Notes under the pieces: model-generated
Seen by the model: only the letters and a program-made list of their open reading frames with translations
What the model was told of the DNA's origin: nothing
Database searches by the model: none
NCBI RefSeq assembly: GCF_013752535.1
Contig: NZ_CP058348.1
Location: 2,480,001 to 2,544,000, forward strand
Source: Bdellovibrio sp. KM01
GTDB taxonomy: Bacteria; Bdellovibrionota; Bdellovibrionia; Bdellovibrionales; Bdellovibrionaceae
DNA length: 64,000 nucleotides
Reading direction: 5' to 3'
Made by a program: the position numbers and the translations under genes
Shown here: one piece after another, positions 1-8,600 of the stretch
How the letters are laid out: every line of letters begins with the position of its first letter
How positions within the stretch are numbered: position 1 is the stretch's first letter

Positions 1-255
1 ACCGCCTTTGAATAACAACATCGCTGGAATACCGCGAATACCGTATTTTGAAGGAGTCGCTGGATTCTCATCCACGTTCACTTTTACGATTTTCACTTTT
101 CCAGACAACTCAGTCGCCACTTCCTCTAGCTTTGGAGCCAATGCGCGGCAAGGACCGCACCACTCTGCCCAGAAATCCACAAGAACTGGAGTTGAAGAAT
201 TCAAAACTTCTGTTTCAAAAGAACCGTCTGTTACTGCTGTTGTATTTACGCCCAT
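1..255 (-). CDS. trxA: Thioredoxin, 3' end cut by window edge
   Basis: Encodes the first 85 residues of a cytoplasmic thioredoxin, which reduces protein disulfides through a CXXC dithiol. The reverse-strand translation contains the active site [11 protein letters not shown] at about residues 29-39, preceded by the typical PVLVDFW strand. It is followed by VKVNVDENP and by the cis-proline segment [11 protein letters not shown] near the window edge. The ATG at 255 has a good ribosome binding site (GGAGG, about 5 bases upstream). Only the last 20-25 residues should be missing. The gene reads away from its neighbour at 335-1399, which lies upstream on the same strand 79 bases away. The family assignment is near certain; whether it is the main thioredoxin or a paralogue cannot be judged. 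Confidence 0.95.
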   Translation of the reverse strand, partial: MGVNTTAVTDGSFETEVLNSSTPVLVDFWAEWCGPCRALAPKLEEVATELSGKVKIVKVNVDENPATPSKYGIRGIPAMLLFKGG

Positions 256-334
256 AGAGGCCTCCGTATTAGAACAAATTACCATACTTAATTTGAGAAC
301 GGAAAAGATATAGTCAAGGTCCCCTAAGGAGCAA

Positions 335-1399
335 TCACTTTTTAAAAAGGGCTTTCGTGAACTGTTGGCGCAACTTATCGAGATCGTTAATGGATTCCTT
401 GTCCCACTCTGACGCGATGTCTTGTTGGCGTTTACGGGATTCCACACGGGTGATTGTGCTAACTGGAGCGACTTTCACATCCGACACCATGTTTGCGTAT
501 TTTTTCATTCGTTCCGCAAGCTTAGCCGTGGATTTTTCAAGCTCTTGACGAGCCTTGGATGGTGGAGTTTCTGGCTGAGGAGCCTCGTCCTTGCCTTTAA
601 CCGTCTTAGCATCTGCGGCTGGAGCACCTGCTCCAGACACGTTTTCGACCTTCTCCACTTCAGGCGCGCCGCCTCCAAGAAGCTCTCTTTCCAGAGCTTT
701 GAGGTCCACATCAGGAAAAGCCACTTCTTCAGGCGCGGCCTCTGCTTGTGCCTCAGAAACAGAGGCTTGAAACTTAGCGCCGATTTTAAAGCGCGGAGTT
801 TCTTTATCTTCTTCGTTATTTAGAGTGAACTCTGCACCCTCACCTTGAGGTTCTTGATCGATGTTAAAGCCCATTCCTGCCGGAACATTTTCGCCCTCTT
901 CAGGTGAAGTTCCTTTAACAAAGATGGCTTCATTTTCCGTGGTGAATTTTCCTTGTGCCGCCGCGGGCGAAAGTGGCTTCGCAGTCGGACTTTCCAGGTG
1001 ACTGGCTTTATTTAATTTCTCAAGCAAAGCGCTTTCATCCTGCCCTAAAAGTTTGGCCAGAACTTGTACGATTCGAAGAGGCGCCACTGGTGCTTCCAAA
1101 ATCATATCGACGCGCAACTTGATCAAATCTTGGGGACTTGGTTTAAAGCCTGCGGGAAAAATCAGCACGGCCTTACCACCCCAACGACTCATCTCTTTCA
1201 AACGCTTGCCGACTCCCAATGAGGAAACCTTAGCTCCTTTACCGGAACCAATAACCACATCAGGGTTGAAGCTAATAATTTGATCAGAGACGGCGTACTC
1301 ACTCGATAGACCAATGACGTCAAAACCCACTTTTTTCAATGTCGATTCGACGCTCATGAGATCAGCGTAGTCTTCATACACCAGAAGAACCTTACTCAT
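335..1399 (-). CDS. Receiver-like (pseudo-REC) protein with acidic/Ala-Pro-rich tail
   Basis: A 354-residue protein. Residues 1-120 look like a response-regulator receiver fold: an N-terminal [18 protein letters not shown] with the acidic pair E9-D10, then alternating hydrophobic strands and helices. The usual phospho-acceptor Asp after the third strand (PDVVLLD) is replaced in PDVVIGSG. The KP dipeptide expected near the end of the domain is AP in [10 protein letters not shown]. It therefore probably cannot be phosphorylated in the normal way and may act as a docking module. Residues 140-260 are low-complexity and acidic ([20 protein letters not shown]). The C-terminus is charged and helical ([30 protein letters not shown]). 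No output domain was recognised. It may be a scaffold or cytoplasmic regulator. Confidence 0.7.
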   Translation of the reverse strand: MSKVLLVYEDYADLMSVESTLKKVGFDVIGLSSEYAVSDQIISFNPDVVIGSGKGAKVSSLGVGKRLKEMSRWGGKAVLIFPAGFKPSPQDLIKLRVDMILEAPVAPLRIVQVLAKLLGQDESALLEKLNKASHLESPTAKPLSPAAAQGKFTTENEAIFVKGTSPEEGENVPAGMGFNIDQEPQGEGAEFTLNNEEDKETPRFKIGAKFQASVSEAQAEAAPEEVAFPDVDLKALERELLGGGAPEVEKVENVSGAGAPAADAKTVKGKDEAPQPETPPSKARQELEKSTAKLAERMKKYANMVSDVKVAPVSTITRVESRKRQQDIASEWDKESINDLDKLRQQFTKALFKK

Positions 1400-1451
1400 A
1401 TCCCTCTATTGTCAGATATGCGGAGCTTTCGGTCAAACTACAGACTGGACG

Positions 1452-2603
1452 ATGGGCGCGATGACTTACGATTTCCGCCCTACTACAATGAACCCCATGT
1501 TCAGTATCTTTAATGGCAAAAAAGCCGTGCAGTACATTTTTTTCGAGATGCTACCAAGTTTCGTCCTCGGTCTTTTGGTTTTCATTTCCATCATCCTCAT
1601 GTTCCAGGTTTTGCGTCTGACGGAGTTTGCACTTGTCCACGGCGTGGCCTTAAAAACCATTGGCGAAATCGTGGGATACGTCGTGATCTCACTTTTGCCC
1701 GTGCTGTTCCCGATGGCTTTGCTGTTCTCGGTTCTTCTTACATATGGTCGCTTAAGTCAGGACTCTGAAATCGTGGCGATGAAAGCCTCGGGTCTGGCAA
1801 TGGGGACTTTGATCATCCCGGCACTCCTGTTGGCTTTGATTGTCGGCATTGTCTCTGCACAGACATCGTTTGTGATCGCTCCTTGGGGAAATCGTCAATT
1901 CGAGGTTTTGTTCACGCGTTTGGCAAACACCAAAGCCACAGCCGTGATCAAAGAGGGAACTTTCGCAGAAGGCTTCTTTGACATGGTCGTTTACGCCAAT
2001 GAAGTTGATTCCAAAAACGGCAAACTTCGCAAAGTCTTTATTTACGACGAGAAAAATGGCGATGTGCCATTGACCGTTATTGCCAAAGAAGGAAGCCTTT
2101 TGCCAGATCCTGAGCGTCCCGGCCAGGAGGTTTTGCTGCGTTTACAAAACGGTGAAATTCACCGTCAGACAAAAACACACACCAAGATCAGCTTTGATAC
2201 GTACGACGTGCATTTTTCTGAACCGGATCAATATGAAGAGCGCGCTAAGTCCCCGCCTTCCTTGACGTTAGAAGAAGTAAAAAACCGCTTGAAACAAGAT
2301 TTCAAAGATCCAGAAGAACATCGCATTATGCAGACGGAGCTTCACAAACGCTGGGCGATTTCTATTCTTTGCGTCGTCTTTTCTTTGATTGGCGTGGGTT
2401 TAGGAACGACAACAAATCGTCGTGCGGCGAAAGCCGGGGGTATGATTCTTTGTATCGGTATCATTATTTTCTATTGGGTGCTTTATGTCGCGGCCGAAGG
2501 TGCAGCACGCAGTGGCTCACTTCCTGTCGCCATAGCAATCTGGGCACCAAATATCATTTTTGGTGCAATCGCGATTCAATCTTTAAGAAAAAATTGGAAT
2601 TAG
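1452..2603 (+). CDS. LptF/LptG-family LPS export permease
   Basis: A polytopic inner-membrane protein of the YjgP/YjgQ family (383 residues; E. coli LptF and LptG are about 360). In E. coli the LptB2FG ABC transporter extracts lipopolysaccharide from the inner membrane. Visible here are an N-terminal helix (MLPSFVLGLLVFISIILMFQVL), two further helices to about residue 145, a central periplasmic beta-rich stretch (FAEGFFDMVVYANEV, VLLRLQNGEIH), and three C-terminal helices ending IIFGAIAIQSLRKNWN. The segment LRLTEFALVHGVALKTIGEIVGYVVISLLPVLFPMALL is family-typical. Several in-frame ATGs lie close together (1452, 1461, 1488, 1497) and none has a strong ribosome binding site, so the exact start is unsure. 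Its LptF/LptG partner is not in the window. Confidence 0.88.
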   Translation: MGAMTYDFRPTTMNPMFSIFNGKKAVQYIFFEMLPSFVLGLLVFISIILMFQVLRLTEFALVHGVALKTIGEIVGYVVISLLPVLFPMALLFSVLLTYGRLSQDSEIVAMKASGLAMGTLIIPALLLALIVGIVSAQTSFVIAPWGNRQFEVLFTRLANTKATAVIKEGTFAEGFFDMVVYANEVDSKNGKLRKVFIYDEKNGDVPLTVIAKEGSLLPDPERPGQEVLLRLQNGEIHRQTKTHTKISFDTYDVHFSEPDQYEERAKSPPSLTLEEVKNRLKQDFKDPEEHRIMQTELHKRWAISILCVVFSLIGVGLGTTTNRRAAKAGGMILCIGIIIFYWVLYVAAEGAARSGSLPVAIAIWAPNIIFGAIAIQSLRKNWN

Positions 2604-2806
2604 AAGAGATCGTTTCGACTGGAGGTTGGGGCGGTCTTAAAATAAGAGCGATGCAGCAGCATCCTTACTACCACGGTCATCCTTGACCACATCGCCCCTC
2701 CCTTGAATCAAATGGTAAGAGCAACTCCCCACCCCTTGCAAAAGATTTTTTTAGATCATTTCACTTTTTTCAGTGCCGCTTTGCCATTCAAAACACGCCA
2801 CTATCC

Positions 2807-3748
2807 CTAGTGGGACTCGCTCGAAACACCCACAATACCTGCTGTTTTAAAATTGTCGGTCAATAACTCGGAGTGAAATAAGGTGGACAAATCTTGGGCA
2901 TCACGCACCATTTGCGCGCCATCCAACAGTAAATCCAGGCCGCCTAAAAAATGTGGATCCAGCGGATGACCCGGCACGACCCAAACTGGACGCGAAAGCT
3001 CTGCAGCCTGGTGTGCCGTGATCAAAGTTCCACTGCGACGTCTTGCCTCCACCAATAAAGTGGCACAACCAAGCGCCGCTATCAGACGATTGCGATGATG
3101 AAAAAGACGCTTATGCATCATCTGCTGCGGATCGTATTCACTGATGAAACAGCCTCCCCGATCAAGCACAGGAGTGATCCATTCCTGCAAGCTGCTGGGA
3201 TAAATTTCTCCCAGTCCCGAAGGCAGCACCACCGCCGTCGGAATGCTTTTACGCAAAGCCAAAGAGTGCGCTTTTTGATCTACACCACGGGCTCCACCAC
3301 TGATCACCAATGGCATTTGCTTTTCTAAAAATAACGCCAGCTCTTGCTCCATCCATTTTAATGAATCCGCACTGGGCTCGCGACTGCCGACAATGGAAAT
3401 GGAACGCTCTATCATCCAACAAGGCGCCCCCCGATAAGAAAGCGTCAAGGGTGGCTCAGCCATGCGATAACACTGCGCCGGGAACAACGGATCACCATAA
3501 CAGATGAACTGCATGCCCTGCATTTGCCAGCGCACAGTTTCTGCACACAGATCTTTAAACAAAGAAAAATTCTTTTCTAAAGAATCGCCAAGCTCTGGCA
3601 GATATTCCTGCATGGCCTGGCGGAGATAAAATTCTGTCAGACAACCGATCTGCGAAAGACGCAAATAAGTCTGATGGATCTCGTCGCGATGAACGCGATA
3701 AAGGGGATGGGATTTTATAAGTTGGGAGAGAGCATGGATTTCAGTCAT
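2807..3748 (-). CDS. dprA: DNA-processing protein DprA/Smf
   Basis: DprA binds incoming single-stranded DNA during natural transformation and loads RecA. The Rossmann-like core is clear: SISIVGSREPS (about 117-126), SGGARGVDQKAH (about 150-161), LPSGLGEIYP, FHHRNRLIAALG (about 216-227), and EARRRSGTLITAHQAAELSRPVWVVPGHP (about 234-262). About 110 residues precede the core, as in other DprA proteins. The C-terminal winged-helix DML1 domain of many homologues is absent; the protein ends at residue 313. The ATG at 3748 directly follows the T-tract of a terminator hairpin, with no clear Shine-Dalgarno sequence, so either a downstream start is used or expression depends on read-through. The two comEC genes lie 2.5 kb away. 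Confidence 0.93.
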   Translation of the reverse strand: MTEIHALSQLIKSHPLYRVHRDEIHQTYLRLSQIGCLTEFYLRQAMQEYLPELGDSLEKNFSLFKDLCAETVRWQMQGMQFICYGDPLFPAQCYRMAEPPLTLSYRGAPCWMIERSISIVGSREPSADSLKWMEQELALFLEKQMPLVISGGARGVDQKAHSLALRKSIPTAVVLPSGLGEIYPSSLQEWITPVLDRGGCFISEYDPQQMMHKRLFHHRNRLIAALGCATLLVEARRRSGTLITAHQAAELSRPVWVVPGHPLDPHFLGGLDLLLDGAQMVRDAQDLSTLFHSELLTDNFKTAGIVGVSSESH

Positions 3749-3750
3749 AA

Positions 3751-3781
3751 AAAAAGGCTCTGCAAATTGCAGAGCCTTTCC
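3751..3781 (-). terminator. Rho-independent terminator between LysM gene and dprA
   Basis: A perfect inverted repeat, GGCTCTGCA and TGCAGAGCC around a 3-base loop, is flanked by A and T runs, so it can work in both directions. On the minus strand it ends the LysM gene, and its T-tract runs directly into the dprA start codon. Confidence 0.85.
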
Positions 3782-3788
3782 TTAGTGA

Positions 3789-5438
3789 TTACAATTCAAG
3801 ATCAAGGTCTTCAGATCCGGACTCCGGCGAAACAGGAGGCGCGCCCTCTAAATCCAATTCTTCTTCAATTTGATCTTTGGATTCTGGTGCATGACTTTCA
3901 TGAACATCCGGACCTGCTGAAGCCGTTTTTGTTCCCACTCCGACATAGTCTCCCAACAAGATATCTTCGTTGGAAGTCGTCACATAAGCTGTGGCAAAGT
4001 TTGGCGTCACGTTGACGATTTTTAAGCTACCGATATTACGATCATTCAAAACCGCATTGGTCTGACGATTGCGAAGAGCACTGTCTGCAAAAATCGTCAG
4101 ATTTTGCCCCACCTGAAATCCGCGACCTGAACCGCCATCCAAGAACACCAAAGAGTTTGAACCAAAAAGCCCACGCTTTTTACCGAACTCCCCGCCCATG
4201 ATTTTCGCATTGGCAGAATTATTCACGGCCCCCGGACGCGGATCGATCATTGGAACTTCACCTGGAACCAGAACGGCGCCAACTTCCACCGGCTGAATCG
4301 CTTTTTTTACGATGGCGCGATAGATATTTTTTTCGGCGTTTACCTTTTCCAGAATCTCCAGGCCACCTTGAACTTCAACCATGCGGCCTTTACGACCTTT
4401 CACCGCAGGATCAAATACTTCGCCCATATTTTTTTGAACGATGTAGTTCTTTTCTTGGTTGCCATTTAATTTTACGTAAACGTATTGGAATTCGTTCGCC
4501 GTCTGCGAATCCAATTCCGTTGCAGTGATAGTTCCAGCGCCCGGCACTTCGTTATCCGCTACGAAATAAGTCAGATACTCGTAAGGGATCGGCATTTTAT
4601 TTTCTCTGAATTCAATTTCCACGGCAGAGCTGTCATCGAATACTCCGAAGCGACCTTTCGGTAAACTGTTCGGAAGTGAGCCCAACACGGGAGTGTGCTT
4701 ACGACGAGTCGGTGGCACTGGAGGCTCAGTGATGCTTGGTTCAACAATTTTATCGCCTTCAGATTCAGCAACGGTTTCACCTTCTTTACCGGCCACGGCA
4801 AGAGTCGGCGCATCCATCATCGTACCTGGATAGAATTTGATATTCATATCCGGAGTGATTTCGTGGGGATTTAAAATCGATCCATTATTCAATGACCAAA
4901 GTTTCGGCCAAAAGTTTGGATCCCCGAAGAAAGTGTTGGAAATATCCCAAAGAGTGTTGCCCTTTTCGACTTTGTAAACTTCGGATTTACGAGCCCCAAC
5001 AGCTTTGTCCCAAGCCTCATCTGAAGTGGGCTGTGCGTTGTACTTTTTGTAGATATTGTGAAAACGATTTTCTTTATTGAAATCCGGATCGCTGCTACCT
5101 GCATCTGAAAAACTTGACGATGCATCCGCATGAGTTGGCGCCGGCACATCATTCGGTGCAGAAATTTCTGGTGTGGGAACATCAGGTGCTGCTGGTGGAG
5201 GCGGAGTTTCAACACTTTGTCCCGATGAAGAGCCCGGTTGAATTTCTGTAAATTCAGGAACACTGGGCTCTACTGGAGCATCACTTTTTTTAGGTTCTAA
5301 TACATCCAATGGATCTGCATCCCAGGTTGTATCTGGTGGAGGTGCATCCTGACCATGCGCTGTTTGGAATTGCACCAAGAGCGCACAGAATATAATCGTC
5401 AATGAGACTGAGAACTTCTTGTTCTTCACTGTTTGCAT
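3789..5438 (-). CDS. Secreted LysM-domain protein, Pro-rich
   Basis: A 549-residue exported protein. It has a signal peptide (about 1-30: basic MQTVKNKKFS, hydrophobic core, cleavage near TAHGQ). A Pro/Ser/Asp-rich stretch (31-125) follows, then one LysM peptidoglycan-binding motif at about 155-205 (YKVEKGNTLWDISNTFFGDPNFWPKLWSLN, ending ITPDMNIKFYPG). The remaining 330 residues are beta-rich, with conserved-looking segments such as GRGFQVGQNLTIFADSALRNRQTNAVLNDRNIGSLKI, and the tail is acidic. LysM implies binding to peptidoglycan glycan strands in the periplasm. The gene starts 21 bases after the stop of the TPR gene (5460-5984), so the two probably form an operon ended by the hairpin at 3751-3781. 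The catalytic or structural role of the C-terminal part is not recognised. Confidence 0.85.
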   Translation of the reverse strand: MQTVKNKKFSVSLTIIFCALLVQFQTAHGQDAPPPDTTWDADPLDVLEPKKSDAPVEPSVPEFTEIQPGSSSGQSVETPPPPAAPDVPTPEISAPNDVPAPTHADASSSFSDAGSSDPDFNKENRFHNIYKKYNAQPTSDEAWDKAVGARKSEVYKVEKGNTLWDISNTFFGDPNFWPKLWSLNNGSILNPHEITPDMNIKFYPGTMMDAPTLAVAGKEGETVAESEGDKIVEPSITEPPVPPTRRKHTPVLGSLPNSLPKGRFGVFDDSSAVEIEFRENKMPIPYEYLTYFVADNEVPGAGTITATELDSQTANEFQYVYVKLNGNQEKNYIVQKNMGEVFDPAVKGRKGRMVEVQGGLEILEKVNAEKNIYRAIVKKAIQPVEVGAVLVPGEVPMIDPRPGAVNNSANAKIMGGEFGKKRGLFGSNSLVFLDGGSGRGFQVGQNLTIFADSALRNRQTNAVLNDRNIGSLKIVNVTPNFATAYVTTSNEDILLGDYVGVGTKTASAGPDVHESHAPESKDQIEEELDLEGAPPVSPESGSEDLDLEL

Positions 5439-5459
5439 CCTTGCAAGTGGTGATTATTC

Positions 5460-5984
5460 TTAGTTGAACTGTTTCAGTTCAGCATCTGCTCTGAATGACT
5501 CTGGACTGCCTGGATATTTAGCTCTCACTTCCACAAGGGAACGTTTCGCAAACTGTGGCAGATTCATTTTTTTATACGTCATAGCTTTCGCAAATCGTGC
5601 ACTCGCCGCTTTGTCACTGTTTGGATATTCTTTTTCAATGCGACCAAAATAGCGAATCGCCTCAGGGAAGTTGTTGTGCTCAACAGCCATTCTGCCCGCT
5701 AGGAACAACGCATTGTCCGCATATGTGCTTGCTGGAAAGCGCGTCAAAAGGCTTTGTAGACGGCTCTTCAAACCGATCTCATCATCGCGTTGAGAAGCGC
5801 TTACCATTTCAGCATACAGAGCTGTGTCAGATTGTTTCCTGAAATCTTGTCCCGTCAATTCCACCAACAACGCTTGCTGTTTCGGAGTTTGTGCGGCGCC
5901 TTTGATTGTGTTTGTTGACTTGGCTGCTGCAGCCAAAGGTAAGCTTAAAAGTAGTGTTGCTGCCAATCGTCCTAGTTGCTTCAT
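5460..5984 (-). CDS. Exported TPR protein, BamD/CpoB-like
   Basis: A 174-residue protein with a signal peptide (MKQLGRLAATLLLSLPLAAAA). It has about three tetratricopeptide-type helix pairs: SRLQSLLTRFPASTYADNALFLAGRMAVEHNNFPEAIRYFGRIEKEYPNSDKAASARFAKAMTYKKMNLPQFAKRSLVEVRAKYPGS. The pattern of FPASxxAxxALFLAG and YPNSDKAA matches the Outer_lipo/CpoB type of TPR found in BamD and the Tol-associated CpoB. There is no lipobox Cys, so it should be soluble in the periplasm. It precedes the LysM gene by 21 bases on the same strand, suggesting a shared job at the cell wall. Function beyond protein-protein interaction is unknown. Confidence 0.82.
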   Translation of the reverse strand: MKQLGRLAATLLLSLPLAAAAKSTNTIKGAAQTPKQQALLVELTGQDFRKQSDTALYAEMVSASQRDDEIGLKSRLQSLLTRFPASTYADNALFLAGRMAVEHNNFPEAIRYFGRIEKEYPNSDKAASARFAKAMTYKKMNLPQFAKRSLVEVRAKYPGSPESFRADAELKQFN

Positions 5985-6298
5985 CTCTCGACACTCCTTG
6001 ATCTTTTACTAGTATGACATGCAATCCAAAGTGCAAACAAGCAGACTTATCCACACAAAATGTTGAGTTATTGTAATGCTGGACCTTGGACCTGTTGAAT
6101 TTCAAGGGTTTCAGCGATTTGCATGAAATTTAAGCACATCATAAGCTCATGATTTTACTATCTTATTATTTAAAATCGCACTGTTTTTCAGCGCTGCAAT
6201 TTCAGATCTTACAATCCGACTTACACGGACGCAGAGGACTCACGACAGATTATTTTAGAATCCGCACCTGCAGCGCTTTTTGCTAAGTCCTCGATTTC
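5985..6298. other. Intergenic region with one DnaA-box-like site
   Basis: This 314-base spacer separates the divergent TPR and comEC genes. It contains a perfect 9-mer TTATCCACA at 6047-6055, the DnaA-box consensus, but only one copy, so there is no case for an origin. An in-frame stop (TAA at 6284) lies just upstream of the comEC ATG. A 45-codon open frame at 6149-6286 shows no recognisable family. No clear promoter was identified. Confidence 0.5.
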
Positions 6299-7213
6299 AT
6301 GATTATTCTTATTCTCCTTGCCTTGAGCTTGAGCAATTGCACGCAGGACACCATGCTGAATAATGCATCAAGCCTTTCTCAGAGTTATCAACAAAAGTGT
6401 CTTACATTCATCCCGCGCGAGTCAGAAAATTACTCTGCACTGACCTCAATAGTGTGTGGTGAAAAATTAAACGATCAGAACCTGAAACAGAATTTGGTGA
6501 AAACATCGCTCATTCATATATTCGTGATTTCCGGATCTCATCTTCTTTTGCTCGACGAACTTTTTGCGGTTTTAAGAATTCCATTTTTTGTAAGATTCTT
6601 AATTTTGAGCTTTTACTCCTTGATCGTCGGCTGGCAACCACCCGCCGTAAGAGCCTTATCTGCATTGGGTTTGCGAGGACTTTTTAAATCACGTGGTTGG
6701 AAATTTCCGCCGGATTTAATGACGATGATTGCGGGATGTTTCACGCTCGCACTTTTTCCTGCGTGGTGGAACTCACCATCTCTGCTGATGAGTTGGTGTG
6801 CCAGTTTGGCACTGGCATGGACATCGCTGTTAAAAATAAAAAAAGTTTTTCCTCGCTTGTTGTTCAATCAATGCGCAGTTTTTATTTTCATGTGTGCTCC
6901 TCTGTGGGGCCTGAGTTCACTGCACCCCCTCGCACTGCTTTACAATCTGTTATTAGGGCCCGTGGTTTCTTACATTTTACTACCGCTAGGGTTTGTAAGC
7001 GTAATCATTCCATCCGTAGTGGGAGTGTTTGATTTTGTAATGACGGGCTTCTCCCAAATCCTGAAATGGGCCTCTGAACCTGTTCCCGGTGTCTCTGCGA
7101 AACAGATTTCAATATCCACATTATGGTTTTGGATTTTTGCGTGGCACATCTTCTTTCACTTTTTTCGGTTACGACTCCGCCAAGGAAAGGATGCTGCGTG
7201 GAATGGGTTTTAA
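6299..7213 (+). CDS. comEC: ComEC/Rec2 DNA-uptake channel domain, stand-alone
   Basis: A 304-residue polytopic membrane protein corresponding to the Competence domain of ComEC, the inner-membrane channel that takes up transforming single-stranded DNA. Diagnostic motifs are IFVISGSHLLLL (about 74-85, family consensus VSGLH) and GWQPPAVRALSALGLRGLF (about 111-129, consensus G..PS..RA), followed by several long hydrophobic helices to the end. It is short: full ComEC is commonly 600-800 residues. The N-terminal OB-like DUF4131 part is missing, and the metallo-beta-lactamase part is encoded by the next gene. An in-frame TAA at 6284 rules out a longer N-terminus in this frame. The final codons overlap the next gene by 16 bases. 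It is named here for its domain; the gene is one half of a split comEC. Confidence 0.88.
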   Translation: MIILILLALSLSNCTQDTMLNNASSLSQSYQQKCLTFIPRESENYSALTSIVCGEKLNDQNLKQNLVKTSLIHIFVISGSHLLLLDELFAVLRIPFFVRFLILSFYSLIVGWQPPAVRALSALGLRGLFKSRGWKFPPDLMTMIAGCFTLALFPAWWNSPSLLMSWCASLALAWTSLLKIKKVFPRLLFNQCAVFIFMCAPLWGLSSLHPLALLYNLLLGPVVSYILLPLGFVSVIIPSVVGVFDFVMTGFSQILKWASEPVPGVSAKQISISTLWFWIFAWHIFFHFFRLRLRQGKDAAWNGF

Positions 7214-7956
7214 GATTTTCACTTTTCTCATTGGTGTTGATAACTTTCAGCGCTACGCCGGTGGCAAATAAATCTGTGTTCTCATATCTCGTGATATGGA
7301 ACGTCGGCCAAGGACAATGGGTGACTTCAGTTGACACCACCACCTGCCGACATTTTGACGTCGGTGGCGAACGATTTCCGTGGGCGAAAATCGCAAAGCT
7401 TTGCCGCGATAAAAATAACAAAATTTACCTCAGCCACTGGGATTGGGATCATATCGGTGCGTTAGCGAAATGGCCTTCCTCGTGGCAGAGCTGTCTGGCG
7501 ATGAGGCCACAGGGAATTTCTTCACCGGGAAAAATGCGCCTGCTGGAAAAGTTTTCTGATTGCCCCGACAAATTGGATATTCCCCACTGGCAGGGGTTAA
7601 CGGCTTTAAAAAAAACAAAAAAGTCTGAACGCAAAGCCGACACAAACGCGGCAAGCCAGATCACATCTTACAACGGCTTTTTATTCCCTGGCGATTCACC
7701 GGTAAAGGCGGAATTACTGTGGCAAAGTCTGCCTTGGGTGCGCGAAACTCGGGTTTTAGTGCTGGGCCATCACGGCTCTCGGACGAGCACATCAGATGAG
7801 CTATTAACTCACTTGCCACGTCTTACGATGGCTGTCGCATCCGCGCGCTATGCACGCTACAAGCATCCCCACGCCGAAGTGATTTATCGGCTAAAAAAGC
7901 GTCACATTCCCCTGCTAAAAACAGAGGATTGGGGAAATATTTGGTTTGAATATTAA
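7198..7956 (+). CDS. ComEC metallo-beta-lactamase domain, stand-alone exported protein
   Basis: A 252-residue protein carrying the C-terminal MBL-fold domain of ComEC. Seen motifs are NVGQGQW (consensus DVGQGD), SHWDWDHIGAL (the metal-binding HxDxDH), LVLGHHGSRTSTS (consensus VGHHGS.TS), YARYKHPHAEVIYRLKK and the terminal TEDWGNIWF, so the domain is complete. The start is placed at GTG 7198, because AAGGA lies 6 bases upstream and no ATG is available in this frame. It overlaps the channel gene by 16 bases, suggesting translational coupling. The start adds a hydrophobic segment (VLRFSLFSLVLITFSATPVA) that would serve as a signal peptide or anchor and place the domain in the periplasm. In fused ComEC proteins this domain is proposed to degrade the non-transported strand. 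Confidence 0.87.
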   Translation: MEWVLRFSLFSLVLITFSATPVANKSVFSYLVIWNVGQGQWVTSVDTTTCRHFDVGGERFPWAKIAKLCRDKNNKIYLSHWDWDHIGALAKWPSSWQSCLAMRPQGISSPGKMRLLEKFSDCPDKLDIPHWQGLTALKKTKKSERKADTNAASQITSYNGFLFPGDSPVKAELLWQSLPWVRETRVLVLGHHGSRTSTSDELLTHLPRLTMAVASARYARYKHPHAEVIYRLKKRHIPLLKTEDWGNIWFEY

Positions 7957-8417
7957 GGAGTGCATTTTTGAATGCCTTCGTTGTCGTTACGGCATTCTAA
8001 AGGTTTTTTACAGAAATCATATTGGGAAGCACAAAGCTGGTTTGCACTCCCCTGGCCGTATTCCCCACCGACGCAGGCTTTGACACCGTCTCCGCGGTCT
8101 TTACAGCGCGTTGGATATTTACAATAGGAGTTATTATCCCCGCAAAGATCGCCGTTATTACCGACATTCGGAGATGAATCCAGGCACAACATCACTTTGT
8201 CGCCGCGATCCTGACATCTTAACGGGTAGGAACACAGACCTGCGGCCCCGGCGCAGTTATCGCCTTTCTTACCCGCTCCCATCGTGGTTCCTACACAAAC
8301 GACCTTGCCATCGCCACGATCGCGGCAAACACCGCTGCCACGGCAATTGCAATCGATGCTGATGGCGAAACTGACGGAAGAAACCACAAGGCTGACGATA
8401 AAGACGAAATTTCTCAT
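7953..8417 (-). CDS. Secreted Cys-rich protein with four internal repeats
   Basis: A 154-residue protein with a signal peptide (MRNFVFIVSLVVSSVSFA). The mature part is almost entirely four imperfect repeats of about 35 residues, each with two or more Cys around an RDRGDG-like core: CRDRGDGKVVCVG, CQDRGDKVMLCL, CKDRGDGVKACVG and a degenerate CRNDNEGIQKCTP. Repeat starts resemble LCSYPLRC, YCKYPTRC and FCKKPLEC. The even spacing suggests paired disulfides in a small extracellular or periplasmic binding module. No known family was recognised. Its stop codon overlaps that of the convergent comEC MBL gene through a shared TTAA. The operon terminator at 8601-8637 lies upstream. Confidence 0.8.
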   Translation of the reverse strand: MRNFVFIVSLVVSSVSFAISIDCNCRGSGVCRDRGDGKVVCVGTTMGAGKKGDNCAGAAGLCSYPLRCQDRGDKVMLCLDSSPNVGNNGDLCGDNNSYCKYPTRCKDRGDGVKACVGGEYGQGSANQLCASQYDFCKKPLECRNDNEGIQKCTP

Positions 8418-8600
8418 TCTTAAATCTTAGGGGCATTTCAAACCAAGTTGCAACTCTCACATCGAATCAGCGTTTCCTCCCGCGCGCTTTATCTCCGCTT
8501 CGGTAACTGAATGCATCATTGGAATAAAAACTGCGCCGCGTAGAAAGCACAGTGCGCGGAAGCTCACCTCCCCATCGGCAATCGCATGCAGCACGGAAAT

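Noticed and set aside
6047-6055. Perfect DnaA box TTATCCACA as a possible replication origin
   Set aside because: Only one copy, no cluster, no AT-rich unwinding region and no dnaA or dnaN nearby.
6149-6286. 45-codon open frame just upstream of and in frame with the comEC channel gene
   Set aside because: No ribosome binding site or recognisable motif; it ends in TAA before the comEC ATG and does not look like the missing OB domain.
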